From Ascaphus truei (Eukaryota > Chordata > Amphibia > Anura > Ascaphidae): a stretch of 64,000 nucleotides of DNA. Shown here one piece after another: positions 44,355-55,863 of this stretch; position 1 is the stretch's first letter, and every line of letters begins with the position of its first letter. A program made the position numbers and the translations under genes. The DNA is taken from positions 246,217 to 310,216 of the forward strand of contig WSYH01000139.1 of NCBI GenBank assembly GCA_036426205.1, read 5' to 3'. Under the pieces are notes generated by a model. It was not told where the DNA came from, ran no database searches, and worked only from the letters and a program-made list of their open reading frames with translations.

Positions 44355-47300
44355 CTTACCCTTAAATAGTCCCATTGCCAATAGGAAAAAAGTGTGACAT
44401 TGGGAATGGTAATAGACTTAGTACCAATCAAATATATCCTGGACTATGGTAGGTGGTTATATGTAGAGTAGAATAAACTATTAAAGGGTGCCAAAATACC
44501 ATACAATAAAAAACATATTCAATGCAATTATATTAGTTTAATGTTATATAAACATATTCAAAATTAAAAATAATCCACAATTTTGCTAGAATTGGAGAAC
44601 AGCAGAAACAAAAATAAAGATAAAGACAGAAAGTGTCATACAAATGGAAGTCATATTGCTCAGATTAACACATACACTTAACACATTAACACTCCACTAC
44701 AAAGTATTGTCAAGTAAATCCTTGCTAACCTTCATTTTAAGCTGCGTGTGTTTGCAAAAAGCAGCTTAATAGCTGATATATTGATCATTCTCACACTATA
44801 AAAAGGAAAATTTGGCACACAGTCACATTAGCAAACTTCAATCTGAAGATACTTGAAACATTCTCTGATATTTTATAATTCTCATATCATGTCAAATATT
44901 TTCTACAATGTGCATTTCAAGCAACATGTGACAGTAACAAGTCGTAAACAAGCTAAAAACATAAAATATTTTATTAAAACATGACTAAATCAAATGCATT
45001 TGAAGTCCACATTGGTTGATTGCTTCTCAAAAAAGAAAGGAAAAGCAGTTGCTTTCTGTTTCAACGGTTTTGTAGTTAATACATAAAAAACAAATGTCTA
45101 ATTATTCATTTTTAAATAGGTACACCAAGACGACTGTGTACGGTTATTACTATTTGTTCTAAGATGTCTGTTGTAGAAAAAATAACACGCCTTTATATAG
45201 TTGTAGCAGGGTCCCCCCGGCCCCCTAACCTGTGCAGAGTAGGGTACCCCCGCCCCATGTCAGGATTTGCAGGGGCGATCGCGGCTCCCGGCGGCCAGTG
45301 ATAGGGCGTCGCCATTTGTGCGCTGGTCGCGCAGGCTCAGTGCGCATTTTCAGTCGCGGCAGCCATTACACCTAGCGCGGAGGAAAGTGTAGGGAGGCAG
45401 GAAGGCCCCCCTAGCTGTTGCGCATGTGAGGAAGTGGTGCGGAGGCCATTAGTCTAGCGCAGGCGCAGATAGAGAGGGTAGGTAGCCATTAGAGAGGCGC
45501 CCATGCGGTACTCATAGGGAAAAAGCCCCGAGGAGACTACAACTCCCAGCAGGCTTAGGCTTCGTTCAGTGTGCTGGCTTGGAGGGAGGGCATGCTGACG
45601 TGCGTTGCGGCCGTGGGACACAATGTATTTAAGTGAAACTGTGGGGGTGCAGGGGTTAGCAGCTGCCCTGTCTCCGAAGTAGGGAGTTTGACGCGGCTAC
45701 AGTTTCAATATAACAAGCCAGGTTGTTTTTTTGAAGCTGCAGCAGCGTCACTGGGACCCCCTCGGCAGCCAATGAAATCATTCTTAAATGATTTCAAGAC
45801 TGCGAACTTCGATCCCTAACCTCAGGTCTGTAGCCCCGCCTCCTCCCCGCCTCCTCCCCGCTCCTCCCCGCTCCTCAACCTCTGAAAAAGTCTGCGGGGA
45901 GGATGAACACACATCGCCCAGCAGACTGCCGTCCCCCTCGCGAACGGCCCGCCCTCCAACTCCTGCTCTGGCACCCTGAACGAGCGGCCTTAGAGGCGGA
46001 TGAGTCAGATGATTGCAGGCAGCCAATAGTGTCTGCAGTTTCCCCTGCAGAGAGTGGATACAATGTATGGGCAATGTTGCTGGAAGTCAGTCGACTAAGG
46101 AAACAGTGAGGGGAAGGATGGGGGGCAGAGAGCTGCGAGTTTCTGCCTAGGCCAGAAATCCCCAGGCTAGAGTTGAGGACCTGACTCCCACTAGTGAGGG
46201 TTGGGTTGTTCATAGGACAGGCCCTTAGGTTGAGACCCTGTGCCCCTTCAGCGTGCAGGTCCTTAGAGCAGGGAGGAGACCCGTGTGTAGTTCCTTAGTG
46301 CAGGGAACCCGTGAAAGGGTTTTGCTGCAAGTTTCTGTAAGCTGTGTTGCTGATCCAGAGACTGTCCTATGGTGGGAGTTCCGGCTGGACCCATCCACGT
46401 GGAGGTACAGATCAGCACTGAACCAGCGCGTGCCAGTGACCCTTTGCCGAAGACACCAGGTGTAGAGACACTGGGAGGTATTTAACATCTTCCACAGGCA
46501 CCAACTTTACCTTGCTCCTCACATGTGACAGGATGTTCACATACTTAGGGGGCTTTAGACTCTTTGGTCCCGGGGTTGGAAGGGGTGTAAGGGTATAGCC
46601 AGTGGGGGCTAAGAAGGTATGCCAGTTAGGGGCAAGGGTATAGCTGCCAGCTAGTGGCAGAGGTGGTAACAGGCTGTGTTGCTATATGTGATATGATGTG
46701 ATGTTATTTTTGCCCATATATAAACAGTTACATATATATAACTCCCATTGTATGTGTTTCCTATTTGTGTGTCCTGTGTCGGGGTCATTCTTACACCTGG
46801 AATCCTGCACAGGGGGAGGCGCTGTGTAAGTATGTAAGTAACGTTCCAGGATACACCCCAGGCTCCGTGGCGGGAGGTTCAGAACCTCCTGTGAGCCTAA
46901 CAGGTATTGACCACACTGTAACATATGTAGATTTCCCCATATCGTCCTATCTGCGATTGGGGGGGGGGGGGGGGAGGGGGAAGGGAACCGTTTACATTTA
47001 GTATATTCTTTACATTCAACTATAGACATATGAGACCTGACTACAATAGCACACTTTGAGACACTAATTACATTACAACAAAATTGCCCACAGTTGGCAT
47101 GACAGTTTCAGAAATATGTATTTTGTTCTAGGTGGCACACCACAGAATACAACTGATCCACTTTTGTATAAAGTTTTTTCCCCCCACTTGTGTTCAAAAT
47201 AATTAGCAGTAATAGAAACTTGGAAAAAAACTGACACAACTTGAAACATTATGTGACACAAATTAATGACGGTTTTGCTGCCTAAAAAAGTACACGTTTT

Positions 47301-48118
47301 CTAAATATTTTTTGTGCGCTCGTCCACTATTGATCCACTACTATACACAGTTTTGTAAATCAATTTTCTATGTGAATGTAGAATGACTAACTACGCTTGC
47401 TGATGCTCTTGAGATAAGTAGACCATGTTCTTCACTTCTTGATTTGATTTGTAATTTCTGACAAAAATCTTATTCACAATATATTAATGAATACAATCAG
47501 ATGTTGTTAGCGCCAAGAGGTGCTGGTGATTTAATATGTGTATATATACAATACACAGATGAGTAAACTAGGTTTTTATGACACACACAGCACACTGATA
47601 GACTGAAGCACACACAGCCCACGTCACAGCAAACTGATACACAAACACACACAGCAAACTACACACAACACACAGCTCACTGGACACACAAATACACACA
47701 GCACACGACACACAAATACACACAGCACACGACACACACAACACACTGTTTACGAAACACACACACACACTGACACAAACAGAGCTCACTGCAACACAAA
47801 CACACAGCATTCCTTCACACCAGCCACAAAATAACTCCTCCCCACGGCATCATGGAGAACATGGACAGCCAGAGCCCTGCAGCTCTCTGCTCACATCCCA
47901 GCCCCAGCCTCTGCTCCCTCCTGTTTCCTCACGGACCTGCGCTTGCAGCAGCTCACCGCACACAATCAACTATGATGTTTTCCTGTGACTGACTGGCGCA
48001 CTAACTGAGGCTACTGTATATCACCGCCAGGGGGTATTTCTGCACCCCCCTATCAGACGGCGCTCTGGTGAAGATGCCCACTCCACACCCTAGCTCCACC
48101 TTCGTGGGGTGTGGGTGT

Positions 48119-48152
<34 letters not shown>

Positions 48153-48397
48153 TTTAAGTTATGGGGAGTAAAAGAAGTGACAAAAACCATCCACAGGAAA
48201 GCAATATGCAAATTAGCTGTATGCTCATTGCATGTCTTAGGCAGGTCTGAAACCCCGCCTTCCCCATTATCACCCAGCATACAGCACTTCCACTGCAGCA
48301 AGGGATCCGGGAAAATGACATGCAAATGAGCACACAGTGTCACTTTTTTGCCACAATAACCATTTTAACTATGGTTCCTATAGGCTTAAGCTTGCTG
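44355..48397. repeat. Duplicated block B (indel-rich copy of block A)
   Basis: Same order and orientation as 28632-32713: AT-rich part, LTR (about 45205-46925), G-run, CACA minisatellite (47575-47815) and TA tract. Differences are almost all missing or extra single bases, often in short homopolymers, with very few substitutions. That pattern fits uncorrected long-read sequence better than ordinary divergence. The left junction fuses a truncated LTR to the block. Confidence 0.85.
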
Positions 48398-49570
48398 CAT
48401 GGTCACAGCTTGAGCACAGCCAGGGTTAAGGTGCATACCCAGAAAACCACCACACGACAGCTGTTTCGACCTGATGGGTCTCATCAGTGTGGGTTGATTT
48501 TACTGGGAATGCAAAGAGAGGCTATGGGAATAGGCAAACCATAATAATGAGTTAAGGTATGGGCGAGTAAAAAAAGTGACAAAAAAACCCTCCACAGGAA
48601 AGCAGAATATGCAAATATAGCTTATGCTCATCTGCATGTTTTAGGCAGGTCTGCAACCCCGCCTTCCCCATTATCACCCAGCATACAGCATTCCACTGCA
48701 GCAAGGGATTCTGGGAAATGACATGCAAATGAGACACAGTGTAACTATTTTGCCTCACATAACCTTTTAACATGGTCCCTATAGGCTAACTTCTGTGGTC
48801 ACTTTTTTTTACTCACCATAACTTAACTCAGATTATGGTTTAGCTATCCCATAGCTCTCTGAATTGCTTCCCAGTAAAATCAACCCCACATGATGAGACC
48901 ATCAAGGTCGAAAAAGCTGTCGTGGGTGGGTGGTTTTCTGGGTATGCACCTTAACCCGGTGTGCTCAAAGCTGTGACATGCAGCAAGCTTAAGCCTATAC
49001 GGGAACCATGTTAAAAATGGTTATTGAGACGCAAAAAGTGACATGTGTGCTCATTTGCATGTCATTTCCAGAATCCCTGCCTGCAGTGGAAGTGCTGTAG
49101 CTGGGTGATAATGGGGAAAGGGGGGTGCAGACCTGCCTAAGACATGCAGATGAGCATACAGCTATATTGCATATTTGCTTTCCTGTGGAGGGTTTTTTTT
49201 TGTCACTTTTTTACTCACCATAACTTAACTCAGTATTATGGTTTAGCCTATCCCATAGCCTCTTGACTCTCACCCAGTAAAATCAACCCCACATGATGAG
49301 AACCCATCAAGGTCGAAACGTGTCTGTGGGTGGGTTTTCTGGGTATGCACCTTAAACCCTGGCTGTGTGTCAAAGCTGTGACCATGCAGCAAGCTTAAGC
49401 CTATAGGGAACCATGTTTAAAAATGGTTATTGAGGCAAAAAAATGACACTCTGTGTGCTCATTTGCATGTCATTTCCCAGAATCCCTGTTGCAGGTGGAA
49501 GTGCTGTATGCTGGTGGTGATAATGGGGAAAGGAGCGGGTTGCAGACCTGCCTAAGACATGCAGTGAGCA
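48150..49570. repeat. Head-to-head array of the ~395-bp octamer repeat
   Basis: Two units on the plus strand (starting about 48150 and 48541) are followed by two on the minus strand (ACTCACCATAACTTAACTCA at about 48808 and 49210). A full unit is about 395-400 bp: GTTAAGTTATGG start, ATGCAAAT-containing core, GGCTTAAGCTTGCTGCATGG, then a hinge CAGCTGTTTCGACCTGATGG followed by TCTCATCAGTG. The hinge wording resembles Penelope-type fold-backs. Small indels are frequent. Confidence 0.75.
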
Positions 49571-49571
49571 T

Positions 49572-49961
49572 ACTGCCACCGACAACCACTTTATTCGAGC
49601 AAATACCCGTAGTACCTGGCAGATACCTGGAATGCGCCGCTCCTCACCTCTGACAAGCCCCGTTGCGTTTGCCTCCAGACAGGGTTCATGCGGCTGATGG
49701 GAGGCTGATCTGTTAAATGATAATGATTAGGATTAATAGGCTGCAATGCTCGTGTGTCTAAGATGGCATAAATTCATGAATTGTATGCAGTATATATAAT
49801 ATACTGTGCAGATTGCAGCCAGCGGGAATAAAATGCTTCAATCCCTGCCTGGAAATAAACTAAATGCACTCGGGCAGAAAACAGTCACACAACATCAAAT
49901 ACACCCGGGTATACCCGAATTCGTGGGACTAGCCAAGCTCGAATAAAGTGTGTCGCCAGTG
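49572..49961. mobile_element. 390-bp MITE
   Basis: The ends CACCGACAACCACTTTATTC (left) and, reversed from the right, CACTGGCGACACACTTTATT share CGACA-C-ACTTTATTCGAGC as an inverted repeat. The interior is non-coding. It lies between the octamer array and a TA-rich stretch. Superfamily not assigned. Confidence 0.6.
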
Positions 49962-50022
49962 TACAGTATATTTGATATATATATGTATATATATAGTATA
50001 TAAATATATATTGTATTATAGA

Positions 50023-51079
50023 TGTAGCCGTGACCCCTTATCACTCCAAAGAGCGGGAGGTTGGTTGCAATGGCAGTTGCAAGAGCCCGCGAAGGAGGAC
50101 AGTGCATTTGGCAGGAGAAAGCAGTACCTTGACCCAGAGCCTGCGGGGAGGTTCAGGTGAGAGAGTCTAGCCAATGGGCGGAGGAGGTGCCAGAGATATA
50201 GGCAGTGGTTGCGCGCACGTGAGAGAGAGCTGTATTGGAGAGGAGACGGAGAGTCTGTGAGGGGAGGTCTGAACGCCCTGTGCAGGTCAGGTGCCCCAGG
50301 CCCAGTTAGCCCTGAGTCACCTAGAGACAAGCCTGAGCTAGGATCGCCTTAGTGGAGGTCTGTTCCCCTAGTAACTGTAAAGTCTGACCGGGACTATACT
50401 TTGAGAGGGAGGTCTGGGCTCAGACCCCATTGTTGTTGCGAGTCCGGGTGGGAGCGCACGGGACCGAGAGAGAGAGAGTAGATCGGTGTTAACGTACAGA
50501 GACCTCCTTTTGAAGATCGTGGAGTCTCCCGAGCCAACCGGAGTGCTCGGCAGGTATTTCATCAGTGCACCAACTGTACCATTCATTCAACCCGAGACAT
50601 AGTGGACGCGCAGTCACTCATACAACACATAGGGCCTGCTGTGAGCGGGAGGACTAATCCGTAAGGATAGGACACGGGGTGGGCTCACCTGGTGGCGAGT
50701 GTGGGGGATTCTTGTTGGCGTCCGCCGTGGCGCAAGGTGTGGGGCGTCCGCCGTGGCGTAGTAATGTGGACGTTCCGCCGTGCGGTGTTATATAAGGGTT
50801 ATAATATGTATAGGAAATGTTATGGCATGAATGTACTATGAGTTTAGTCTGCAAATAAAGAGATTGGTTTAGACTTGGCTGTGTAAGTTGTAATCTTGCA
50901 TATACGTCCTGCGAGACCCACCCTCCTTTGGCGGGAGCTGTCGCAGGTGGAGGCGCTGCACCCGATATATATATTGTGCGCACCCAGGCTCTCCGATGGG
51001 AACAGAGCTCAGGCCCTGTGAGCCGGCAGGTAAAACAGCACAGAGTAGCAGCTTGCTAGTGATAGGAAGCAGGGCTACA
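50023..51079 (+). repeat. 5' LTR
   Basis: It matches 57510-58575 throughout, but with many one-base indels up to about 50990. It has a GAGAGAGAGAG run at about 50466, the triple GGCGTCCGCCGTGGCG-type repeat (50718-50787), TTATATAA, and AATAAA about 60 bp further on. It would supply promoter and poly(A) functions. Confidence 0.85.
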
Positions 51080-51139
51080 TTTGGAGGCGCTGCTGAGATT
51101 TCAGACCTGGGTGCCTCTCGAACCCAAATTGTTATCACC

Positions 51140-52103
51140 ATGGCTTTGCCCACCCGTCACGAGATACGAGACTGGGCCCGTCAAGTACGCACGCCTACTC
51201 GTCGCACCGTATCGCTGGCCCGAGTGCCCATGGCCCTACCCTTAGAGACTTTACAGACGGCCTTGCGACAACTTGCGGGTTTTGCCAAAGCTCGTCTGGT
51301 AGATGTAATGCTAGATCACGACTCCAAGTGGAATACTTTGCTTGTGGACTGTCGGCGTGACCTGTTTGCGCTTGAACCTGACGTTCTGCAATCTCTGGCC
51401 TTGCCGGATGCCCCTCCCGGTGGTAGTCCTTTTGTTTACCCCCTCTGGGATCCCCTCGTACGTCCGTTGGATGAGGATGACCCCACCCTCCCTTTGATTC
51501 ACTTAGCTGCCGATCTGTGTCTAGTGACCCGGGATCCAGCGCCTCCGTTGAGGCTGGAGTGAGTAGTACTATGCTGCAAAAACTAAATGACAAATTAGAC
51601 CAGTTATCTAGTCCCCCCAGTTTGACGCCGCTAGTTGAAGCGCTTACCTTAGCAACCCACGCCCAGAATTACCGGAAGCTAAAAGCCTTCTCGGGGACCC
51701 TCCCTGTGCCTACCAGGGAAGATGGGGTAGAAACGTGGAAAGAGCACACGCGAGGGGTAATGGAAGAGTTGTCGTGCACCGATGTAGTAAAAAGACAGAG
51801 ACTCATGGAGTGCCTGCGGCCCCCAGCGGCCACTCTGATCAGTATACACAGCGAACAGCACCCCGATCTAACCTCGCGCTTGATGATAGAGTTCCTGGCC
51901 GAGTCTTATAGCGTGAAAAAGGATGACGGGGCGTTGTGGGCTATGCCATAAACCAGAAGGAGGGAGAAGAGCTGTCCGCCTATATACACCGGGTGCAAAT
52001 ATCTCTCGGACCGCTGCTGCATTATAAATATGTGCTACCCTCCCAGATGAATGAGTATCTCCGTAAGCAGTACCTCCGCGGATCCAGTCCTTCTCACCCA
52101 ATA
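51140..52103 (+). pseudogene. Gypsy gag (PNMA-like), 5' part
   Basis: The ATG at 51140 sits in a good Kozak context (CACCATGG), 60 bp after the LTR. The first frame (to 51562) has a PNMA-type N-terminus: MALPTRHEIRDW, then ARVPMALPLETLQTAL in the position of PNMA's RRM-like fold. The capsid part continues in a second frame (51517-51951): YRKLKAFSGTLPVPTREDG, ETWKEHTRGVMEELS and KRQRLMECLRPPA, the LKLFSG-PVP...F--WLEH... signature of PNMA/Ty3 capsids. A third frame (from about 51936) carries the capsid C-terminal half (EELSAYIHRVQISLGPLL) until the insertion. Two frameshifts are present, one or both possibly sequence errors. Gag would form the particle and bind element RNA. Confidence 0.75.
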
Positions 52104-52794
52104 TGTTTCAGACAGTCCAGGGGGAGCACATATGGGAAACAAAAGACAAATAAAAGAACAATTTAAGTGCAGACGTTTAGGATATAGAGATCAATGATGT
52201 GTTGAAAATCTTGGCTCTAAAGGTGAATCTACTCACAAGATGGTTGTGGTTTTAAATGCAGTTAGCAGATAGGGCTGCTACCCATATGGATATAGTGGTA
52301 TGTGGGATTCCCTCCAGGCACGTCTCGTCAGTTTGGAGATGGTATATGTAGAGGAGAAAAATAGCACTACATAGCGCGATCTGATATAAACTTTATATAA
52401 AAATTAATGAACATATAAAATGTGCACTTACAATGTGCTAGTTAAAAGTGGGTGGTGAAGCTACGGGTCCCTCACTGATCCAAGAAACCACTCAACGCAT
52501 TTCGCCCAGCTCTTGGAAGCTGTGTATGGCTTTGTCAGGAGTGTGACACACTTAAATTGTTCTTTTATTTGTCTTTTGTTTCCCATATGTGCTCCCCCTG
52601 GACTGTCTGAAACATATCTTTCTTCCTGGAACCCGTGAAACAGGTTCCACCAGAGGGTCTGAGCAGGGTTATTTAATATCTGTCTATTATTTTGGTTTTA
52701 TTCAAATTTAGCATATCACTCTAATTGCACTGGATTTTGCATTTATTGTCACTTTATGTTAAGTAGTTAGCGCCTTTATTCACTTTAATTCACA
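52104..52794. mobile_element. 691-bp fold-back insert in gag, 14-bp TSD
   Basis: It is flanked by CTTCTCACCCAATA at 52090-52103 and 52795-52808, a perfect 14-bp TSD, and gag text continues after it. The left 70 bp (GTTTCAGACAGTCCAGGGGG, AAACAAAAGACAAATAAAAG) recur inverted at 52550-52615. The core has TACATAGCGCGATCTGATAT, shared with the 19.4-kb fold-back, and CGCATTTCGCCCAGCTC as hinge. The right end is TAGTTAGCGCCTTTATTCAC. This is a retroposed Penelope-type fold-back that killed the gypsy gag. Confidence 0.8.
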
Positions 52795-52808
52795 CTTCTC
52801 ACCCAATA

Positions 52809-53716
52809 GCCAGCATGATTCGTGATCACCTCACCCGGGCCCCCCCCCCCCTTCGTTCATCCAACTACTGCAACAGGTGAAGGAACACAAGACGCATCTA
52901 ATGCTACACTCCCCTCAGAGACCGAAAGCTAGCGGTAGCACTAAATCCAAAGGAAGTACGGAAAAGAAAGAGGAACCACCGGACCAGCCTGGCTCCGACA
53001 AACCTTTCACGGGACGGACGGCCCCTCCGCCTGATCGCTGGGCTGCCCCCCGAGATATGTCTTGCTACAAATGCGGGAAGCGGGTGCACCTATCCTACGA
53101 TTGCCGCCTGGGCACTTCTCAACCCCGGAGCCCCTCACTCCAGAAGTTCCCGTCTCAGGCTATGGTCTGTGGGGTGTATGCGATGGATGCCGACACAGAT
53201 GGGACCCCGTCCGGAGGGACCGAACCAATACAATATGGTAGTCGGGTGGGACCGGTAGCGTTGATTCGGGTGTTAGTGGATGGAATCTATTCGTCTGCAC
53301 TACTAGACACCGGATCCCAAGTCACCATCATATACAGAGGGTTCTATGATCGTCATCTTCAAAAGCGTCCGCTGCGACCGGCGGACCACATCAAGGTATG
53401 CGGGCTAAGCAACGACGACTACCCCATCGACGGGTTAGTGACCGTGGATCTGGAAATACAACAGCTCAACACGGGAAAATCTCACCCCATGAAGGTGGAC
53501 GCCTTGGTGTGTCCGGAACCCCGAGACACCCCCAAGTACCCTATTATCCTCGGTACCAATGCTGATATCGTACAAGCGGTCATCCGGGCCTATCTACACG
53601 AGACTAAAGAGCTCCCCATGTCCAGCCTACAGCTGCAATTGGTTCAATCCGACCCAGACCAGCCTTCCCCTCCTTCAGATGACTACGGGCTGATTTTCTG
53701 TGGACGGAAGGGGTGA
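52809..53716 (+). pseudogene. Gypsy gag nucleocapsid and protease
   Basis: After the insert the frame (open from 52877) is polar, then carries one CCHC zinc knuckle, CYKCGKRVHLSYDC (about 53062-53103; CX2CX4HX4C), the nucleic-acid-binding part of Gag. Downstream is a retropepsin-like protease with active-site LLDTGSQVTII (about 53300-53332) and a following hydrophobic strand (YPIILGTNADIV, about 53538). Gag and protease are in one frame here, so no -1 shift separates them. The frame ends at 53716; the linker to the reverse transcriptase (53717-54007) is broken by stops. Confidence 0.85.
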
Positions 53717-54007
53717 ATGAAGCTTTTCCCCGGATAAACGCAAAGAATTTCCACGTGGTGTGCTTATGCGGAGCGCCTAGCCGAAGACCAGCAATTCTCG
53801 CTAGATAGTACCCCCGGAGAGGATGTGAGACGAGGGTATCGGCTCATACCCGAATTCCGCCATTGGCGGGGCGCCATCCCCAGACGAATTGATGTGATGG
53901 TGCAGAATCTATCGCCCTTCCCCCTGTCCATCGATGTGGGGCAGCGGATAGGAAGAATCTATCCTGTTAGTTCAGTGGAAGAAGCCGTGTAAGTAAAAAC
54001 GACCCGA

Positions 54008-55060
54008 GTGGAAGAAACAGGGGGGGCCCTGGACTTCGATTTTGGCTCGTCCGAACTGCCTGGAGCCTGGAAGGAATGGTTACGGGTGCAACTGGAACAG
54101 AGACAATCAGTATTCTCTACCGGGGAGATGGATGTGGGGTGTAGTCGCAACACCCAGCACACCATTCGCATGATGGATGAGAAACCGTTCAGAGAGCGTT
54201 CTCGCCGATTTGCTCCCAGGGATCTGGAGGACATGAGGGCCGCTATCAATGACATGGAAGCCGCCGGGATTGTCACAGAATCCCGAAGCCCCTACGCCTC
54301 TCCTATAGTGGTGGTGAGAAAGAAAAATGGAACTGTGAGACTGTGTGTAGATTATCGGACGCTGAACAATCGGACAGTGCCGGATCAGTATAACCTCCCT
54401 CGCATAGAAGAGATCCTCGATACCCTACACGGGAGCCAGTGGTTCAGCGTACTGGATCTACGGTCCGGGTACTATGAAGTCCCTGTGAACCCAGAGGATC
54501 AAGAAAAGACAGCCTTCATCTGCCCCTTGGGGTTTTATCAGTTCACCCGCATGCCCCAAGGCATATGCGGGGGCCCCGCCACCTTCCAGCAATTAATGGA
54601 CAAGACGTTGGGTTACCTCAACCCCCGAGAATGCCTGGTGTACCTAGATGACATCATAGTCTTCGGGAAAACTCTGGAAGAACACGAGAACCGTCTCTTG
54701 AAGGTACTGGATAGATTGTCCCAAGAAGGCCTCAAACTCTCTCTGGACAAATGTCAGTTCTGCCGGACCTCCGTAACGTATGTAGGACACATAGTGTCCG
54801 GCGCCGGAATCGCTACTGATCCCGCTAAAATAGAAGCTGTCGTTAACTGGCCTCGCCCAGAGAATGTGGGGGAGCTGCGCTCATTCCTGGGTTTTTGCGG
54901 CTACTATCGGCGATTTGTGGAAGGGTACTCACGTAGGGCCAAAGCCCTCAACAGCCTGCTCCGCATATACCCATCTGAAACGGGCCCGAAGAACCCCTCT
55001 GCCAAACAGCCCTTTAGGGATAAATGGACCCCGAGTGCGACCAAGCCTTCCACGACTTGA
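54008..55060 (+). pseudogene. Gypsy reverse transcriptase
   Basis: The RT is complete over about 320 codons: FRERSRRFAPRDLEDMRAAI, SPYASPIVVVRKKNGTVRLC, VDYRTLNNRTVPDQYNLPRI, FSVLDLRSGYYEVPV (catalytic Asp), FQFTRMPQG-type block (here YQFTRMPQGICGGPATFQQL) and the catalytic YLDD (54641-54652). It is followed by the connection FLGFCGYYRRFVEGYS. The motif order and wording are those of Ty3/gypsy. A frameshift near 55020 separates it from RNase H. All visible catalytic residues are present. Confidence 0.95.
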
Positions 55061-55863
55061 AGCAGAGCCTGACGGCTGCTCCGGTCTTGGCCTACGCCAA
55101 TCCCGACCAACCCTACATCCTACACGTGGACGCCAGCCTGAGTGGTCTAGGAGCCGTGTTGCATCAAAAATATCCCGAGGGATTGCGACCCGTAGCATAT
55201 ATCAGCCGTAGTCTCACAGTCAGTGAGCAGAACTATCCGGTACACAAGCTCGAGTTCTTGGCCCTTAAGTGGGCCATCGTGGACAAACTTCGGGACTATC
55301 TGTACGGGGTGTCGTTCGAAGTACACACCGACACTAATCCTCTCACCTACATCATGACCTCCGCCAAACTTGATGCGACTGGACATCGCTGGTTGGCCGC
55401 GCTCTTCAATTACAACTTCACCTTGAAATACAAACTTGGACCTTTGAACATTGGAGCTGATGCCCTGTCGAAGCGACCGGGGTTGATCCCTACTGCCGAC
55501 GAAGAGCAGTGGGAGGAGATTCCTGGACCCGGAATAAGAGCACTCTGTGGCACGGCAGCCATTATAGATGAGAAAGTAGCTTTTTCGGAATTACGGGTGG
55601 CCGACTCCCTAGGGTGCACCTCTACCGCTATACCTGAAGCCTATCGTGACCTGAGTGGGATGCATGTTACCCCCGATCAAATCATTGCTTGGGAGGACAT
55701 GGTACGTTACCAAGAACAAGAACCGGTCACAGGGACTATCCGTGAGGCCATTCGACAAAAGCGCCAGGGCCTGCTCCGCCAGACTCCGGGGGATGTCGGA
55801 GGTATACTCATGCGGGAGGCGGACAAATTTGAAATCCAAGATTGGTTGTTGTACGAGTGGTGA
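55024..55863 (+). pseudogene. Gypsy RNase H and linker
   Basis: The frame begins with the FHDLKQSLTAAPVLAY block and YILHVDASLSGLGAVL (first catalytic Asp), followed by PVAYISRSL, EQNYPVHKLEFLALKWAI (catalytic Glu) and FEVHTDTNPLTYI (second Asp), then GPLNIGADALSKRP (final Asp). This is a full Ty3/gypsy RNase H, which removes the RNA strand during cDNA synthesis. The second half is the linker towards integrase, ending DWLLYEW before a stop at 55863. Confidence 0.9.
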
